A stretch of DNA of 64,000 nt, taken from the NCBI GenBank assembly GCA_014055465.1, contig WIAF01000010.1, positions 62,001 through 126,000 on the forward strand. Reading direction: 5' to 3'. The translations under genes and the position numbers were made by a program. Shown in pieces: positions 23,371-32,794 of the stretch. The notes beneath the pieces were generated by a model. The model saw nothing but the letters and a program-made list of their open reading frames with translations, was not told the origin of the DNA and made no database searches. How positions within the stretch are numbered: the first letter of the stretch is position 1; each line of letters opens with the position of its first letter. Origin of the DNA: Nitrospira sp. CR1.1. Lineage in GTDB: Bacteria; Nitrospirota; Nitrospiria; Nitrospirales; Nitrospiraceae.

Positions 23371-24537
23371 CTATTCATCTTGAACCATTTCCGGAAAGCT
23401 CGCCATAAACGAATTCCCTAGGAGAAAAGGGATTGCTTTTCGATCAGAGGGAGTCTGAACCTCAACGGCTCTCCATTCCTCGGTCAAATCCCCAGTCATT
23501 TTCTTCTGAAGAATCACAACGAAACGTCGCTTTCTTGTTTTGACAGCAATCCCGACGGTTGGACTTCTCTCATTCATCACAAGGAACTCGACCGTTCCAC
23601 CACCGTTAATAGCCGTGCAGAATGCACGCCCCAGTGTGCTGGTGTCTGGATGCGAAGAATTCACCGGTTCGTCACGAAGGTGTGACGGAAAATGTTCCTT
23701 GTGCAGTTTATTCTCACAATCGGTGTCGAATTTGTTCAGTTTGGAAATGCGTGCGATCTGTTTTTTGATTTCTGTCGTCTTGTCGGTTAGGTTGCCCTGA
23801 AGTCTGGAGACCTCAAATTCCTCCCCCAACTCCTGTTTATACTTTTGCAGTTGATCAGCAAAGGCCTCGAGTTTCTCTAAATCTGCTGCGTTGTCTTTCA
23901 TGGTGTGAATAGACAGGCCAATATGAGCAAGGTCTTTGCAGATGTTGTAAGCACGCACCTTCGCGTGTTGCTCTTCTACGAGTGATTCGCGGCTGGGGTA
24001 TGAAATCGTTGCTGTGGCATCCAGCCATCTCGTACTAATGTCGGATGGAAATGCTGAAAATGGAGCCGCTTGCTCTACTGCGCCCTTAGCGGAGAGGTCG
24101 TACGGATCGGGGATTTTATTGGTAGGACTTGACGTCCTCTCTAGCCTCACATCAGATAATTCGCCTCGTGCATGAACTCTGAAGCTAATAACCACCTGTT
24201 TGTCTTTCCCATCGTACGAACGCCTGGTCAAGGCAGGAGATGCAGCAATCTTTGTTGTCATGTCGTTGAGGTATCGAAGTACTGCAGAGTTGTCCACATC
24301 ACTCGGTTCGTCTGGCGCAATGGCAACGCTAGATATGGGCTTCAGCTTCTGAACTAGGTCGGTCGTTATCGATTGCACACAGCTATTATTGGGGGCAATA
24401 GTGTCCCCTCGCTCGCTTGTCTCGTTGACATGTGTGGTCGTTGAGTCGTTGGCTTCGACAGCAATGGGCCCTTGAAGCAGGGCGGCACCAACCGTCAGAG
24501 TGAGAAACAGCACAAACGCCTGGATGTTAAGATTCAT
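23371..24537 (-). CDS. Exported protein with TonB-C-like domain
   Basis: The 388-residue product has a signal peptide (MNLNIQAFVLFLTLTVGAAL). A TonB C-terminal-like segment follows (KQVVISFRVHARGELSDVRL then a Pro-Phe-rich AVEQAAPFSAFP), of the kind found in energy-transducer and envelope proteins. A long coiled-coil-like helix comes next (about 220-275), then a C-terminal domain without recognised family. It lacks a transmembrane energy-transducing anchor other than the signal, so it is probably a periplasmic protein. I placed the start at 24537; the frame upstream to 24843 lacks family-like sequence. Confidence 0.6.
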   Translation of the reverse strand: MNLNIQAFVLFLTLTVGAALLQGPIAVEANDSTTTHVNETSERGDTIAPNNSCVQSITTDLVQKLKPISSVAIAPDEPSDVDNSAVLRYLNDMTTKIAASPALTRRSYDGKDKQVVISFRVHARGELSDVRLERTSSPTNKIPDPYDLSAKGAVEQAAPFSAFPSDISTRWLDATATISYPSRESLVEEQHAKVRAYNICKDLAHIGLSIHTMKDNAADLEKLEAFADQLQKYKQELGEEFEVSRLQGNLTDKTTEIKKQIARISKLNKFDTDCENKLHKEHFPSHLRDEPVNSSHPDTSTLGRAFCTAINGGGTVEFLVMNERSPTVGIAVKTRKRRFVVILQKKMTGDLTEEWRAVEVQTPSDRKAIPFLLGNSFMASFPEMVQDE

Positions 24538-25039
24538 GGCTTTTCCAATGCATAATGACTGAGGTTGGTGGCTGTTCACTAGCTCTCGGACGCTCACTGT
24601 GCCGCAACAAATGTTGACGTCTGCGCTACTGTTTGTAAAGTGAGATTTCGTCTTCCGTCCGATTGACGCCCTCGTAGTTACAAGGAAGGGCAATCGAGAC
24701 GTTGATGTTTCCCATGCCTTGTCTTGAATTGAGGTTCGCGCGTCATGGTTCTGCTTCTTTGTCCAATAATCCTGCAAGCCCCAACCAAGTAGATATCGCG
24801 AAGGAAGAGCTTCTGGTCTCAGACCAGGGCTGATACACGGCAAACAGTAGGACGTTTAGCTACTTGGCGGCATGAGAGTTTGCTGTCAGAATCTCTGCTC
24901 GACTCCAAACACTGTGCCAGTACCACGATGCTCTTCAAGCCATTTGAGATAAATGCGCGACCTTCATTGCGGTGCGTAACATGCGCGTCGATTCTGCGAC
25001 AGCCCCAGCTGTGCACTGGTTGATCAAATTGGATAGAAC
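24538..25039. other. 502-bp gene-free region between divergent genes
   Basis: Neither strand has a convincing frame. The genes on the two sides are divergent, so the region should contain both promoters. I saw no repeats or strong hairpins. Confidence 0.4.
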
Positions 25040-25987
25040 ATGAAGAAATACATCGCTGTCTTTGATGAAACCGGAACCAGCAATCGCCCACAGTCAACCG
25101 AGGAATCTGGCTTTGGAGTGGGAGCAGTTCTGTTTCCATTGGAACAGGCTCCAGAATTAGCCCGGATTTCGAAACACCTCGGCTCAATTGTTGGTAAAGA
25201 GGATTATAAATACAAGGATGTGCTCCAAAACGAGGCAGCCAGGGAGCTGTTCATCCAGACGCTGAATCGTACAAGTCTCTCCATACATCTGTTCGCGTTC
25301 TATGCTCATGGCGCCTGCATGATTCATGAGGGCAGACGAACAAAAGACGCGGCCTTGGCTTATGGGAGGGAGTATAAAGAACGGTCCTCTCCAAGAGGCG
25401 AACGATTTGTTCCCTTCGATTCGTTCATCGCCTACATGGCCTCCTGTATCGCAGCCCATGCGGCGACGAATGAGTATGCCGTAGACATCTATTGGGATCG
25501 TCGCACAGATCTGGATCAAATCAAGGCATCGTTTGATGAACACATCGCCCGCCAATCTGACACACAAAGATATCGAAATGTGGCTGAGCTTGTGTCGTTT
25601 AATGGGCGGGCAAAAAATGACTTGGCGTTGATTACACGTCTGGCCGGGGTCCTTGCCGGCGATGTGTGGAGATACTTTGAGTCCCACGGCACCAAAATAT
25701 GGACGGCCCTCGACGTCACAGGTTTGCCGGGGGAATATGATCCGCACATGACCGTGGATGATCCCGACGTGACAGGGCCTCCTTGTGTTGCCGTCTTCAT
25801 GGAACGACTCATTAAGGTAGAGCCCGTGCGGACCTCGGCCACGAGTATGTTGCAGGGGTATTACAAGCGATTCCTAAAAAATGAGAACAAGGAGAACCTA
25901 ATTTCGTTCGGTGATCCTCATGGACGCCTCGGAATCATCGGGATAGTCAATGGCCACCACTGGAAGATCTATCAATTGCCAGACTAA
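25040..25987 (+). CDS. DUF3800 domain protein
   Basis: The 315-residue protein starts MKKYIAVFDETGTSNRPQST. The 'hhhDETG' N-terminus and a later acidic VDIYWDRRTDLDQIK, followed by LVSFNGRAKNDLALITRLAG, match DUF3800, a family related to RNase H-like folds and common in defence islands and mobile DNA. Its function is unproven. The conserved aspartates are in place. It stands alone between divergent genes and ahead of an integrase, which agrees with a mobile or defence role. Confidence 0.75.
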   Translation: MKKYIAVFDETGTSNRPQSTEESGFGVGAVLFPLEQAPELARISKHLGSIVGKEDYKYKDVLQNEAARELFIQTLNRTSLSIHLFAFYAHGACMIHEGRRTKDAALAYGREYKERSSPRGERFVPFDSFIAYMASCIAAHAATNEYAVDIYWDRRTDLDQIKASFDEHIARQSDTQRYRNVAELVSFNGRAKNDLALITRLAGVLAGDVWRYFESHGTKIWTALDVTGLPGEYDPHMTVDDPDVTGPPCVAVFMERLIKVEPVRTSATSMLQGYYKRFLKNENKENLISFGDPHGRLGIIGIVNGHHWKIYQLPD

Positions 25988-26121
25988 GAACGCGGCTTCT
26001 TTCGCGTGGCACGTGCAGTGCTCATAAGACGTGATAGGATAGACTATCACGAACTACGAATAGGGCTGCCGGCCGTGCATCGAGAGTGACACCGGTCGCA
26101 GTGAATAGGCTGGGGGTGAGG

Positions 26122-27024
26122 ATGACTCTGATGGATGATCGGTGGACTCGAATCTGTGACCAGGTTGTCCTGACCTGTGCTTCGCCGCATTCGCAACGCG
26201 CATACCGTTCGGCTGCAGCGGCCTACCGCACATGGGTGTCTCGTACGAAGCAGACGCAGTTTTCGAAGACGACGATCCTGAAGTATCGGGACTACCTCAG
26301 TCTGCAGAAGAAGCTCGCACCGAAATCGATCAATCTTCATCTGACGGTGCTGCGTCGCCTGGCTCAGGAAGCGATGGACGAGGGAGTCATTGATTCCGCG
26401 ACTGCGACCGGCATTCTCCGGATTCCGATGGTTCCCAATCGTGGGGTGCGCGCGGGCGTGTGGTTGCCGCGTGAACAGGCGCTACGCATTCTGGCCCGGC
26501 CGAACATACGCACGGCCGTGGGGAAGCGGGATTATCTCGTGTTGATGCTGATCCTGCGCTGTGGGCTTCGGCGGGCCGAAATTGCTCACTTGGATGTGAA
26601 GGTGGTGCGAGAACACGACGGCCGTTGGGTGCTGGCGAATCTGCGAGGCAAAGGGAAACGGCTTCGCACCCTTCCCCTCCCTGGCGTCGTGAAGAATGCC
26701 TGGGATCGGTGGGTCGAGGCGGCCGGGATTGACTTCGGCCGGGTGATTCGGGCGATCAATCGCCATGGGCGTGTGTGGGGCACGGGTGTGACGGAGGATA
26801 CGATCTGGCGAATTGTCGGACGGTACGCACAGCTGGCCTTGGGGAAACATGTGGCGCCGCATGACCTGCGCCGTACCTTCGGCCGGCTGTGTTATGCGCT
26901 TACCAAAGATATGCGGGAGATCCAGCAGCTTTACGGCCACAGTTCCGTGATGACCACCGAGAAGTATCTAGGCGTCGAGCATCACCTCGTGGATTCCGTG
27001 ACTGATCGCTTGGGGTTGTCGTGA
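26122..27024 (+). CDS. Tyrosine recombinase/integrase
   Basis: The 300-residue recombinase has a SAM-like N-terminal core-binding domain (SQRAYRSAAAAYRTWVSR) and a catalytic domain with the full residue set. These are the arginine in LRCGLRRAEIAHL, HDLRRTFGRL for H-x-x-R, H in LYGHSSVMTTEKY and the tyrosine in EKYLG. It should cut and rejoin DNA through a 3'-phosphotyrosine. GGTGAGG directly before the ATG at 26122 sets the start; a GTG at 26086 would add 12 residues. No flanking attachment-site repeats were found. Confidence 0.9.
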   Translation: MTLMDDRWTRICDQVVLTCASPHSQRAYRSAAAAYRTWVSRTKQTQFSKTTILKYRDYLSLQKKLAPKSINLHLTVLRRLAQEAMDEGVIDSATATGILRIPMVPNRGVRAGVWLPREQALRILARPNIRTAVGKRDYLVLMLILRCGLRRAEIAHLDVKVVREHDGRWVLANLRGKGKRLRTLPLPGVVKNAWDRWVEAAGIDFGRVIRAINRHGRVWGTGVTEDTIWRIVGRYAQLALGKHVAPHDLRRTFGRLCYALTKDMREIQQLYGHSSVMTTEKYLGVEHHLVDSVTDRLGLS

Positions 27025-27171
27025 GTTCATCTGAAGTTGAGCCAGGGAGGGGGAGGCGAAGCCGGATACCGGATTATTCGATCACATCAGCGAATCCGCA
27101 ATCCGCTTCAACCACACGGACCCGCCTGAATGCTCCGCCGTGAACGTCTAAGGCGTGGCAACCGCAGATGT

Positions 27172-27519
27172 TTATTTTCTATGGATACAAAATAGGGTAA
27201 CCGGCATGCCCCCTCGATTCCGCCGCGCTCGCTTGTGGGAGGGCTCCAATTCTACTCGTACGTGCTGCCCGAGCGCCGCCGCGATCTTCACCAGCGCATC
27301 CAGGGAGAACCGCGACACCCGTCCGCGGAGGAGATCATTCATCCGCGGCTGCGTGACCCCACATTTGGTGACCGCTTCCACCTGTGTTCACTCGTTCACC
27401 TCAATGATCTCCGTGATCTGCTGCATGAGACCGGATCGCGCACGCAAATGTGCCGCCTGCTCGGGCGTATCGGCCAATGCATCCCACACACTCTCGAAGC
27501 TCTGGACTGCCTTACCCAT
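27172..27519 (-). pseudogene. XRE-type antitoxin with internal stop codon
   Basis: From ATG at 27519 the frame reads MGKAVQSFESVWDALADTPE then LRARSGLMQQITEIIEVNE, and stops at TGA (27390-27388). The same frame continues TQVEAVTKCGVTQPRMNDLL and FSLDALVKIAAALGQHVRVE, a complete HigA-like helix-turn-helix. In relatives the stop position is tryptophan (NxWTQ), so a single TGG to TGA change explains the break. The toxin gene upstream overlaps it by 8 bases and is itself broken. Confidence 0.8.
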
Positions 27520-27840
27520 AGCTCCCTCCTATCAATTCAGCGTACCCTTTCCTTGCCTCCTCGACATCGTGCGGGCTTGCCGCCCGCGTTTTCTTCTGGA
27601 ACGCATGCAGCACGTATACCGCCTCCGCAAACCGGGCCACATAGATCACACAATAGGTGCCGGACTCGTCCCACACTCGAAGCTCTTCGACTCCCCTCCC
27701 CACCGATGGCATTGCCTTGAAATCCGTTAGTTGCTGGCCGTGCTGCACCACTCCAGTTGATAGCCGGTGTCATGTCGAGCATGCTCGGAAAACTGCCGGA
27801 TACATTTCAGCGAATCCCCGAAAAAGCGCCGTGGTTGCAC
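27512..27840 (-). pseudogene. HigB-like (Gp49-type) toxin, frameshifted
   Basis: One frame from a GTG at 27840 gives VQPRRFFGDSLKCIRQFSEH and ARHDTGYQLE, the usual N-terminus of Gp49/HigB-like toxins ('GDSL..IR.F...AR...GYQL'). The rest is in another frame: VQHGQQLTDFKAMPSVGRGV, EELRVWDESGTYCVIYVARF, to GGSYG. The shift lies near 27754 (CTGGAGTGGTGC). The full protein would be an RNase toxin. With its antitoxin also interrupted, the pair is dead. Confidence 0.75.
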
Positions 27841-28081
27841 GGAGGTATTGTACCCATTTGGATATACTTCGGCGACGCCCACGAAGCCCGATTACGTCCA
27901 GATAATCGAAAACCCACGTGAAGAATCCTGGACCACCATATCAATGGTTGAGCGCATCCGTTCCACATCCTGCCGTCTATGGGACACCTCAAGAACGTCG
28001 ACGAGGTGCCTGCGCCCCTTCTCACTGGATCACGTGTTGGTTCCACTTGCAAATTCACCACAAACAGGTGAATATCTCTCC

Positions 28082-29311
28082 ATGATCAAGAGAAATATTG
28101 AGCAAGCGATCCACTCGGCCATTGCAGACACGCCGGTCGTGCTGCTCAACGGCGCTCGGCAAACTGGGAAGACCACGCTGGCCAGAGCGATGGCCGAGAA
28201 GACCGGCGCGGAGTACTTCACGCTGGATGATGCGGCCACGCTCGCACTGGCAGCGAGTGATCCGGTCGGCTTCATCCGCAACCTGCATGGCCCAGTCGTA
28301 CTCGACGAAATCCAGAAGGCCCCGGATCTCTTCCCTGCGATCAAAGTCTCCGTTGACAAGAACCGCCGGGCCGGTCGCTTTCTGCTGACCGGATCGGCCA
28401 ACGTGCTCACACTGCCGCGGTTATCCGAATCGCTGGCCGGACGGATGGAGGTCATTCCCCTCTTCCCGTTTTCAACGGGTGAACTCGCTGGCACGCGCGA
28501 GCGATTGGTGACACGTCTGTTTGACGGCACCATCGCCAAAACGAAGCTCACGGCGACCACACAGGATCTTGCGGCCAGATTGACTCGCGGCGGGTACCCG
28601 GAGGCCATACAGCGCAACGCAGAGGATCGCCGGTCGGCGTGGTTTGCGTCCTACATCTCCACCATTCTGCAACGGGACGTGCGCGATCTGGCGCGGGTGG
28701 ATGCGCTGCACCAGCTGCCCAACCTTCTCAAATTGCTCGCCACCCGCACGGCCGGTTTGGCGAATCTCGCCGACGTCGGCAGGGACGCCGGACTGCCGCA
28801 CACGACCTTGACCCGCTATCTGGCCCTGCTGGAAACGGTGTTTCTCGTTCATCGCCTGCCGGCCTGGTCGCCACACATGGGGAAGCGCCTGGTCAAAGCA
28901 CCCAAGCTGCATCTGGTCGACACCGGCCTGGCATGCCATCTGATCGGTGCGGACGCCCGACGGCTCAGCGAAGATCGTGCGTTGTTGGGACGGATGCTGG
29001 AAACCTTCGTCGTGGGCGAACTTCGCAAACAGCTGTCATGGGCTGCTCCGCACGCATCGCTCTACCATTTTCGCACCGCTGGTGGTTCGGAAGTGGATGT
29101 TGTGCTGGAACACGCCGACGGCTCGGTGGCTGGAGTCGAAGTCAAAGTGAGCGCGACCGTGGCGGCCTCTGACTTCGTGGCATTGCAAGCCCTGCGCGAT
29201 CAACTGGGGAAACGGTTCCGCTCCGGCATCGTGCTCTATGGGGGTGATCATCTCATCCCATTCGGCGAGAAACTCTGGCTCGTACCGGTCCAGGCCCTGT
29301 GGGCGCCCTAA
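28082..29311 (+). CDS. AAA ATPase with DUF4143 C-terminal domain
   Basis: The 409-residue protein begins MIKRNIEQAIHSAIADTPVV. The AAA_14 domain has the Walker A NGARQTGKTTLA at about 24-35 and Walker B GPVVLDEIQ at about 71-79, then the sensor LLTGSAN. The DUF4143 part (LHLVDTGLACHLIG, ETFVVGELRKQ, then YHFRTAGGSEVDVVLE and GVEVKVSATV) has a PD-(D/E)xK nuclease-like signature (D..E.K). These proteins are widespread; their role is unknown, though the nuclease-like core suggests DNA metabolism. It follows the dead toxin gene divergently. Confidence 0.88.
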   Translation: MIKRNIEQAIHSAIADTPVVLLNGARQTGKTTLARAMAEKTGAEYFTLDDAATLALAASDPVGFIRNLHGPVVLDEIQKAPDLFPAIKVSVDKNRRAGRFLLTGSANVLTLPRLSESLAGRMEVIPLFPFSTGELAGTRERLVTRLFDGTIAKTKLTATTQDLAARLTRGGYPEAIQRNAEDRRSAWFASYISTILQRDVRDLARVDALHQLPNLLKLLATRTAGLANLADVGRDAGLPHTTLTRYLALLETVFLVHRLPAWSPHMGKRLVKAPKLHLVDTGLACHLIGADARRLSEDRALLGRMLETFVVGELRKQLSWAAPHASLYHFRTAGGSEVDVVLEHADGSVAGVEVKVSATVAASDFVALQALRDQLGKRFRSGIVLYGGDHLIPFGEKLWLVPVQALWAP

Positions 29312-29333
29312 CCTGCATGATTGGCGTCCTCAC

Positions 29334-29577
29334 CTAAATCTGTGTCACCGCCTCCTCCGCCCCCTCCAACAGCTTCTGCATTTCCTCCACATAAATTTCG
29401 GTTGTGGCATAGTGCTTGTGCCGCATCAGCTTCTGGCCCCTGGTCGGATTCGGGTCATTGAGCAACGCAAAGGTGGGCGTCGAATGCCGCAAACTCTGCA
29501 TCATAATCCCCGGCTTCTTCACCCCGGCCAAGAGGAGTCCCTCCGTAACGATCCGGTTGATCGCCCGCGTACTCAGC
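29334..29577 (-). pseudogene. Tyrosine recombinase C-terminal fragment cut by IS1380
   Basis: The minus frame ending at 29334 reads LSTRAINRIVTEGLLLAGVK, SLRHSTPTFALLNDPNPTRG, LMRHKHYATTEIYVEEM, the C-terminal catalytic end of a phage-type integrase with H-x-x-R, H and Y. Its upstream part ends at the left inverted repeat of the IS1380 element. I could not find the N-terminal part on the other side of the element, so more than a simple insertion has happened. Confidence 0.75.
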
Positions 29578-31138
29578 CCGGATTCCGCAGTTGATCAGTC
29601 TTGATGGAGAATCAGCGGCCAAATTCTCTTGTCGGCACAGGAGGGTTGGCATGCGAACTCGTCGCCCTGTCGCGTCACCGCTCTACCCGAAGATCAGCTT
29701 CGCGTGTACCGAGCATCCCATCACGGTGTGGGCCGGTGCGATTCTGCTCCGGCTGTACGTCGAACTGATTGGACTGCGTGCCGCGCTGGCCCCGCTGCTG
29801 GTCTCCTTTGCGAAAACCTCCAACAATCAGATTCCCGCCGTGGACGTGCTCCTGGCCTGGTGGTACGGGCTGGCACTGGGCGCCGAGCGGTTCGAGCATT
29901 TCACGCGCTACCGCCGCGATCCGCTGCTCCCGCGCTTGCTGGGGCTGCCGCGATTCCCATCGCCCGATACCCTGCGACGCTTCTTCCAGGGCTTCACGTA
30001 TCGGCACACCACCGAAGTATCGGAGGCCCTGATCCGCTTCTCCTTGCACGCCATGCGGCCGATTTTGCTGGGCCATACGCTGGATCTGGATTCGACGGTC
30101 TTCTGTCGGTACGGCGACCAAGCCGGCAGTCTGAAGGGGCACAATCCGGTCATGCGTGGCCGGCCCTCGCATCATCCGTTGGTGGCCTGGCTGAGCGAAC
30201 GGCGCCGCCTGTTGTGGGCCACCTTGCGGGCCGGGCATGCCGGGACAGCCAACGGCGCACGGGAGTGTCTGGCGCAAGCCCTCACGATGCTGCCTGCTGG
30301 GTACCGGATCGGGTTGGTGCGGGCCGATGCCGGCTTCTTCGTGACCGCGTTCCTGGCGGCGTTGGAGGCCCGCGACGTGCCCTACATCATTGTGGCCCGG
30401 CTGACGCCCCTCCTGCGCAAGGTGGTGATCTATCGGATGTCGGAGACCGAGTGGCGGCCGGTCGCCCGTGGCATCGCGGTGGCCGAGGCGAGGGCCACAT
30501 TGCCGGTCTGGCGGGGCCGGACGCGCCGGTTTGTGTGCCTGCGCCAGACGCTGGCGGAGCGCCCCGAGGCCAGCGGGCGTCGGATGCTGGCCTGTCCGGG
30601 TTATACGTACCGGGTCTTCGTCACCACCGTGCCCTATGCCGCGGAGTTGGTCACACGGATGTACGCGGGCCGAGCGGACAGTGAGAACCGGATCAAGGAG
30701 TTGAAAGAGGACCTGAGCCTCGACACGTGCTGTCTCCAGTCGTTCGACGCCACCGATGCGGCCTTTCGAACCGGCTGTGTCCTCTACAACCTCTTGATGG
30801 GGTTCCGCGAGACCGTGCTCCCGTCCTGCTGGTTTGAGCGGCGGCTGCGGGCCGTCCGGGACCTGATCTTTCTGGTGGGGGCCGATCTGATCCCCGAAGC
30901 TCGACGCCTCCGGGTGCGGTTCGCCGTCCCTCGCGAGGAGCGGGCCGACTTTCTCACCCGGTTGCGGACTCTGTTCCACGGCCTCCCGATTGCGGCGCAG
31001 TTGGACTGGAACCTGGCCGAGGCCACTGACGCCAGTCAGCCCCCAGCTGGACCTGCCGACCTCACCGTGCCAGCGCTCCGATTCACCCCTCACGCCCACG
31101 GCGCCTCCCCATGATCGTCATTCAACTGCGGAATCCGG
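29578..31138 (+). mobile_element. IS1380-family insertion sequence
   Basis: Perfect 17-bp terminal inverted repeats CCGGATTCCGCAGTTGA lie at 29578-29594 and, inverted, at 31122-31138, enclosing one transposase gene. The length of about 1.56 kb is slightly short but normal for the family. No target-site duplication is visible (flanks ACTCAG and AATAAT). Confidence 0.9.
29651..31114 (+). CDS. IS1380-family transposase (DDE)
   Basis: The 487-residue transposase has a DDE core: LDLDSTVFCRYG for the first aspartate, VRADAGFFVTAF for the second, and RADSENRIKELKEDL for the glutamate with the family's E-x-x-I-K-E-L pattern. AGGAGG 6 bases before the ATG at 29651 sets the start. It fills the element between perfect inverted repeats and appears intact, so the element may still be active. 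The long frame on the opposite strand is a GC-rich shadow. Confidence 0.93.
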   Translation: MRTRRPVASPLYPKISFACTEHPITVWAGAILLRLYVELIGLRAALAPLLVSFAKTSNNQIPAVDVLLAWWYGLALGAERFEHFTRYRRDPLLPRLLGLPRFPSPDTLRRFFQGFTYRHTTEVSEALIRFSLHAMRPILLGHTLDLDSTVFCRYGDQAGSLKGHNPVMRGRPSHHPLVAWLSERRRLLWATLRAGHAGTANGARECLAQALTMLPAGYRIGLVRADAGFFVTAFLAALEARDVPYIIVARLTPLLRKVVIYRMSETEWRPVARGIAVAEARATLPVWRGRTRRFVCLRQTLAERPEASGRRMLACPGYTYRVFVTTVPYAAELVTRMYAGRADSENRIKELKEDLSLDTCCLQSFDATDAAFRTGCVLYNLLMGFRETVLPSCWFERRLRAVRDLIFLVGADLIPEARRLRVRFAVPREERADFLTRLRTLFHGLPIAAQLDWNLAEATDASQPPAGPADLTVPALRFTPHAHGASP

Positions 31139-31572
31139 AATAATGTCCTACGAGGCGTCCGGCTAGCGCATGGAGCCCCCACCCCGTCACATTCATGTCC
31201 GCCACCGTGTTGGCGAGATCCAGTTGGGCGAGCTGCCGGGCAAGCCGATGAGAGGCGAGTCTGTGGTTGCCCCATGGCTGAATTTCTTCATCGATCATGC
31301 CGTTGACCGGTGGATCAATGGACTGAAGGCTGGCTGTGCCTCCTCGGAGACTTCACCCCGGGATTCTAGGAGACCCAACCGATCAGAACCCGCGAGACCT
31401 TGTTCGAGTGTCCCCCGAGCGTTCAACCTCATTCTCGGACGTGCAGTACCTGGTATACCGTAAGCTACCACCCATCCCCCTCCGGACGCCTCTACTTTTC
31501 CGCCCATTTCTTTCCGAAAGCGCGCGCGAAGAAGGGTTGCAAAGCGGGTACGCCGCTGGTATACCAGGTACT
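31139..31572. other. 434-bp region between IS1380 and the degenerate recombinase gene
   Basis: No supported gene. It contains the left half of a 15-bp inverted repeat (31445-31459); the other half overlaps the start of the recombinase gene. The segment beside the IS shows no continuation of the interrupted integrase. Confidence 0.45.
31445..31572 (+). promoter_or_regulatory. Paired 15-bp inverted repeats upstream of the recombinase gene
   Basis: AGTACCTGGTATACC (31445-31459) and its exact reverse complement GGTATACCAGGTACT (31558-31572) are 98 bp apart. The right copy ends directly at the ATG (31573), covers the ribosome-binding region and contains the perfect palindrome CTGGTATACCAG. A paired operator for autoregulation or recombinase binding sites are both possible. 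Confidence 0.6.
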
Positions 31573-32589
31573 ATGTCTACCGCTCAGCCGTCCATCACCT
31601 GCGAACGGGCCCCCTCACTGATTGCCTTGTTTCTTGGGGAGCGGGCCGGAGCGATTGCCGCGAGCACCGTCGCGACCTATGCACGAAAATTAACCGTGTT
31701 TCATCACTGGTGGCAGGGCCACGAATCATCCACTCCCCTCTCCGAGACGCTCGGGAAGCGGTACGCGCACTGGCTTGCGACGGACATTCTGAGGCCAGCT
31801 TCCGCGGAGCCCACACGACTATCGACACGTGAGACCGGGGGGTCGCGGCTCGCAGTGGGAGGGACTCGGAGTAAGCCCTCACAGGGACTCCATCTTTCAG
31901 CCGTCCGGCAATGGTGCCTGTGGTTGGTGTCCGCCGGCCACCTGTCCGAGAATCCCTTTGCGGCCGTGGCCGGGCCGCCTCGTGCCCGGTGGTTACGCCA
32001 TCGCTTACTGACGCGAACGGACCTCCAAGGGTTGCTGAAGGAGTTTGATCAAGACACAACGATCGGCCTGCGGAATTATCTCCTCGCGGCCTTGATGATT
32101 CGGACCGGCGCCCGCGAATCCGAACTCGCGGCAGCCAATATCGGCGATCTGACGGAGTATGGAGAGGAAGGAAGCCTGCTGTTTCTCCACAGCAAAGGAA
32201 AGGCGAAACAGGAGCCGGTGATTGTGCGACCGGATCTCAGTCCGAAGCTCTGGGGATACCTCCACCATCGATATCCTGACGGTCGTTTTCCACCGTCTGA
32301 TCCGCTCTTCACGAATCACGATGTGAACCACCGAGGCGAGCGAATGACGACGCGAGGGATGCGGAAACAGCTGAAGGAGGCCTTTACTCAGGCCGGCCTT
32401 GCCCGGCCCCATGTGACCGCGCTCTCCCTGCGTTTGTCAGGTGGTGCGCTGGCCTATCGCAAAGGCGCCAGCCCGTCGGAGGTCAAGCAGACGATGCGGC
32501 ATGAATCCATCCGTACGACCCAGGTGCTCATCGATCAGGTCAATCGCATCCGCTTTGGGGCGGAACGCTACCTCGACGATATTCAATAG
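31573..32589 (+). CDS. Tyrosine-recombinase-like protein lacking catalytic tyrosine
   Basis: The 338-residue protein has a normal core-binding domain (SLIALFLGERAGAIAASTVA) and catalytic fold, including the first arginine in RTGARESELA. In the C-terminal block TALSLRLSGGALAYRKG the arginine is kept but both histidines of H-x-x-R-H are leucine. After MRHESIRTTQ the tyrosine position is VLIDQ, without Y; the only nearby tyrosine is in ERYLDDI, 20 residues on. Cleavage is therefore doubtful and a DNA-binding or regulatory role is possible. The start is fixed by the inverted repeat ending at the ATG. No frameshift is evident. Confidence 0.75.
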   Translation: MSTAQPSITCERAPSLIALFLGERAGAIAASTVATYARKLTVFHHWWQGHESSTPLSETLGKRYAHWLATDILRPASAEPTRLSTRETGGSRLAVGGTRSKPSQGLHLSAVRQWCLWLVSAGHLSENPFAAVAGPPRARWLRHRLLTRTDLQGLLKEFDQDTTIGLRNYLLAALMIRTGARESELAAANIGDLTEYGEEGSLLFLHSKGKAKQEPVIVRPDLSPKLWGYLHHRYPDGRFPPSDPLFTNHDVNHRGERMTTRGMRKQLKEAFTQAGLARPHVTALSLRLSGGALAYRKGASPSEVKQTMRHESIRTTQVLIDQVNRIRFGAERYLDDIQ

Positions 32590-32637
32590 CTACCCGCGCC
32601 TCCCGCTTCACTTCATTCTGGCAGCCAATCAGCCCTA

Positions 32638-32717
32638 CCCCCGGTTAAATTCCAACAGAGGTACGTGAAGTCCCACAGCGTCTTCGACAAGTCCCAGTCA
32701 CTCAAGGAGAGAAGACG
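32638..32717 (+). repeat. 80-bp transposon-end repeat, outer copy
   Basis: This segment (CCCCCGGTTAAATTCCAACA to GAGAGAAGACG) is identical to 34408-34487 except for one base (CAACAG versus CAATAG). Its first 36 bp from GGTTAAATTCC match the inverted copy at 37798-37833. Confidence 0.9.
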
Positions 32718-32794
32718 TTGGTGTGCCATCCCATGCTCACAGCTTCTCCAAACCCGACAGGGTTACAACGTACCTCTCTGCCGCTTCACCCTCC

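Noticed and set aside
29675-31099. 474-codon open frame antisense to the IS1380 transposase
   Set aside because: Composition (Gln, Arg, Gly, Pro, His) is that of a GC-rich shadow, and the plus strand has a complete transposase with family motifs.
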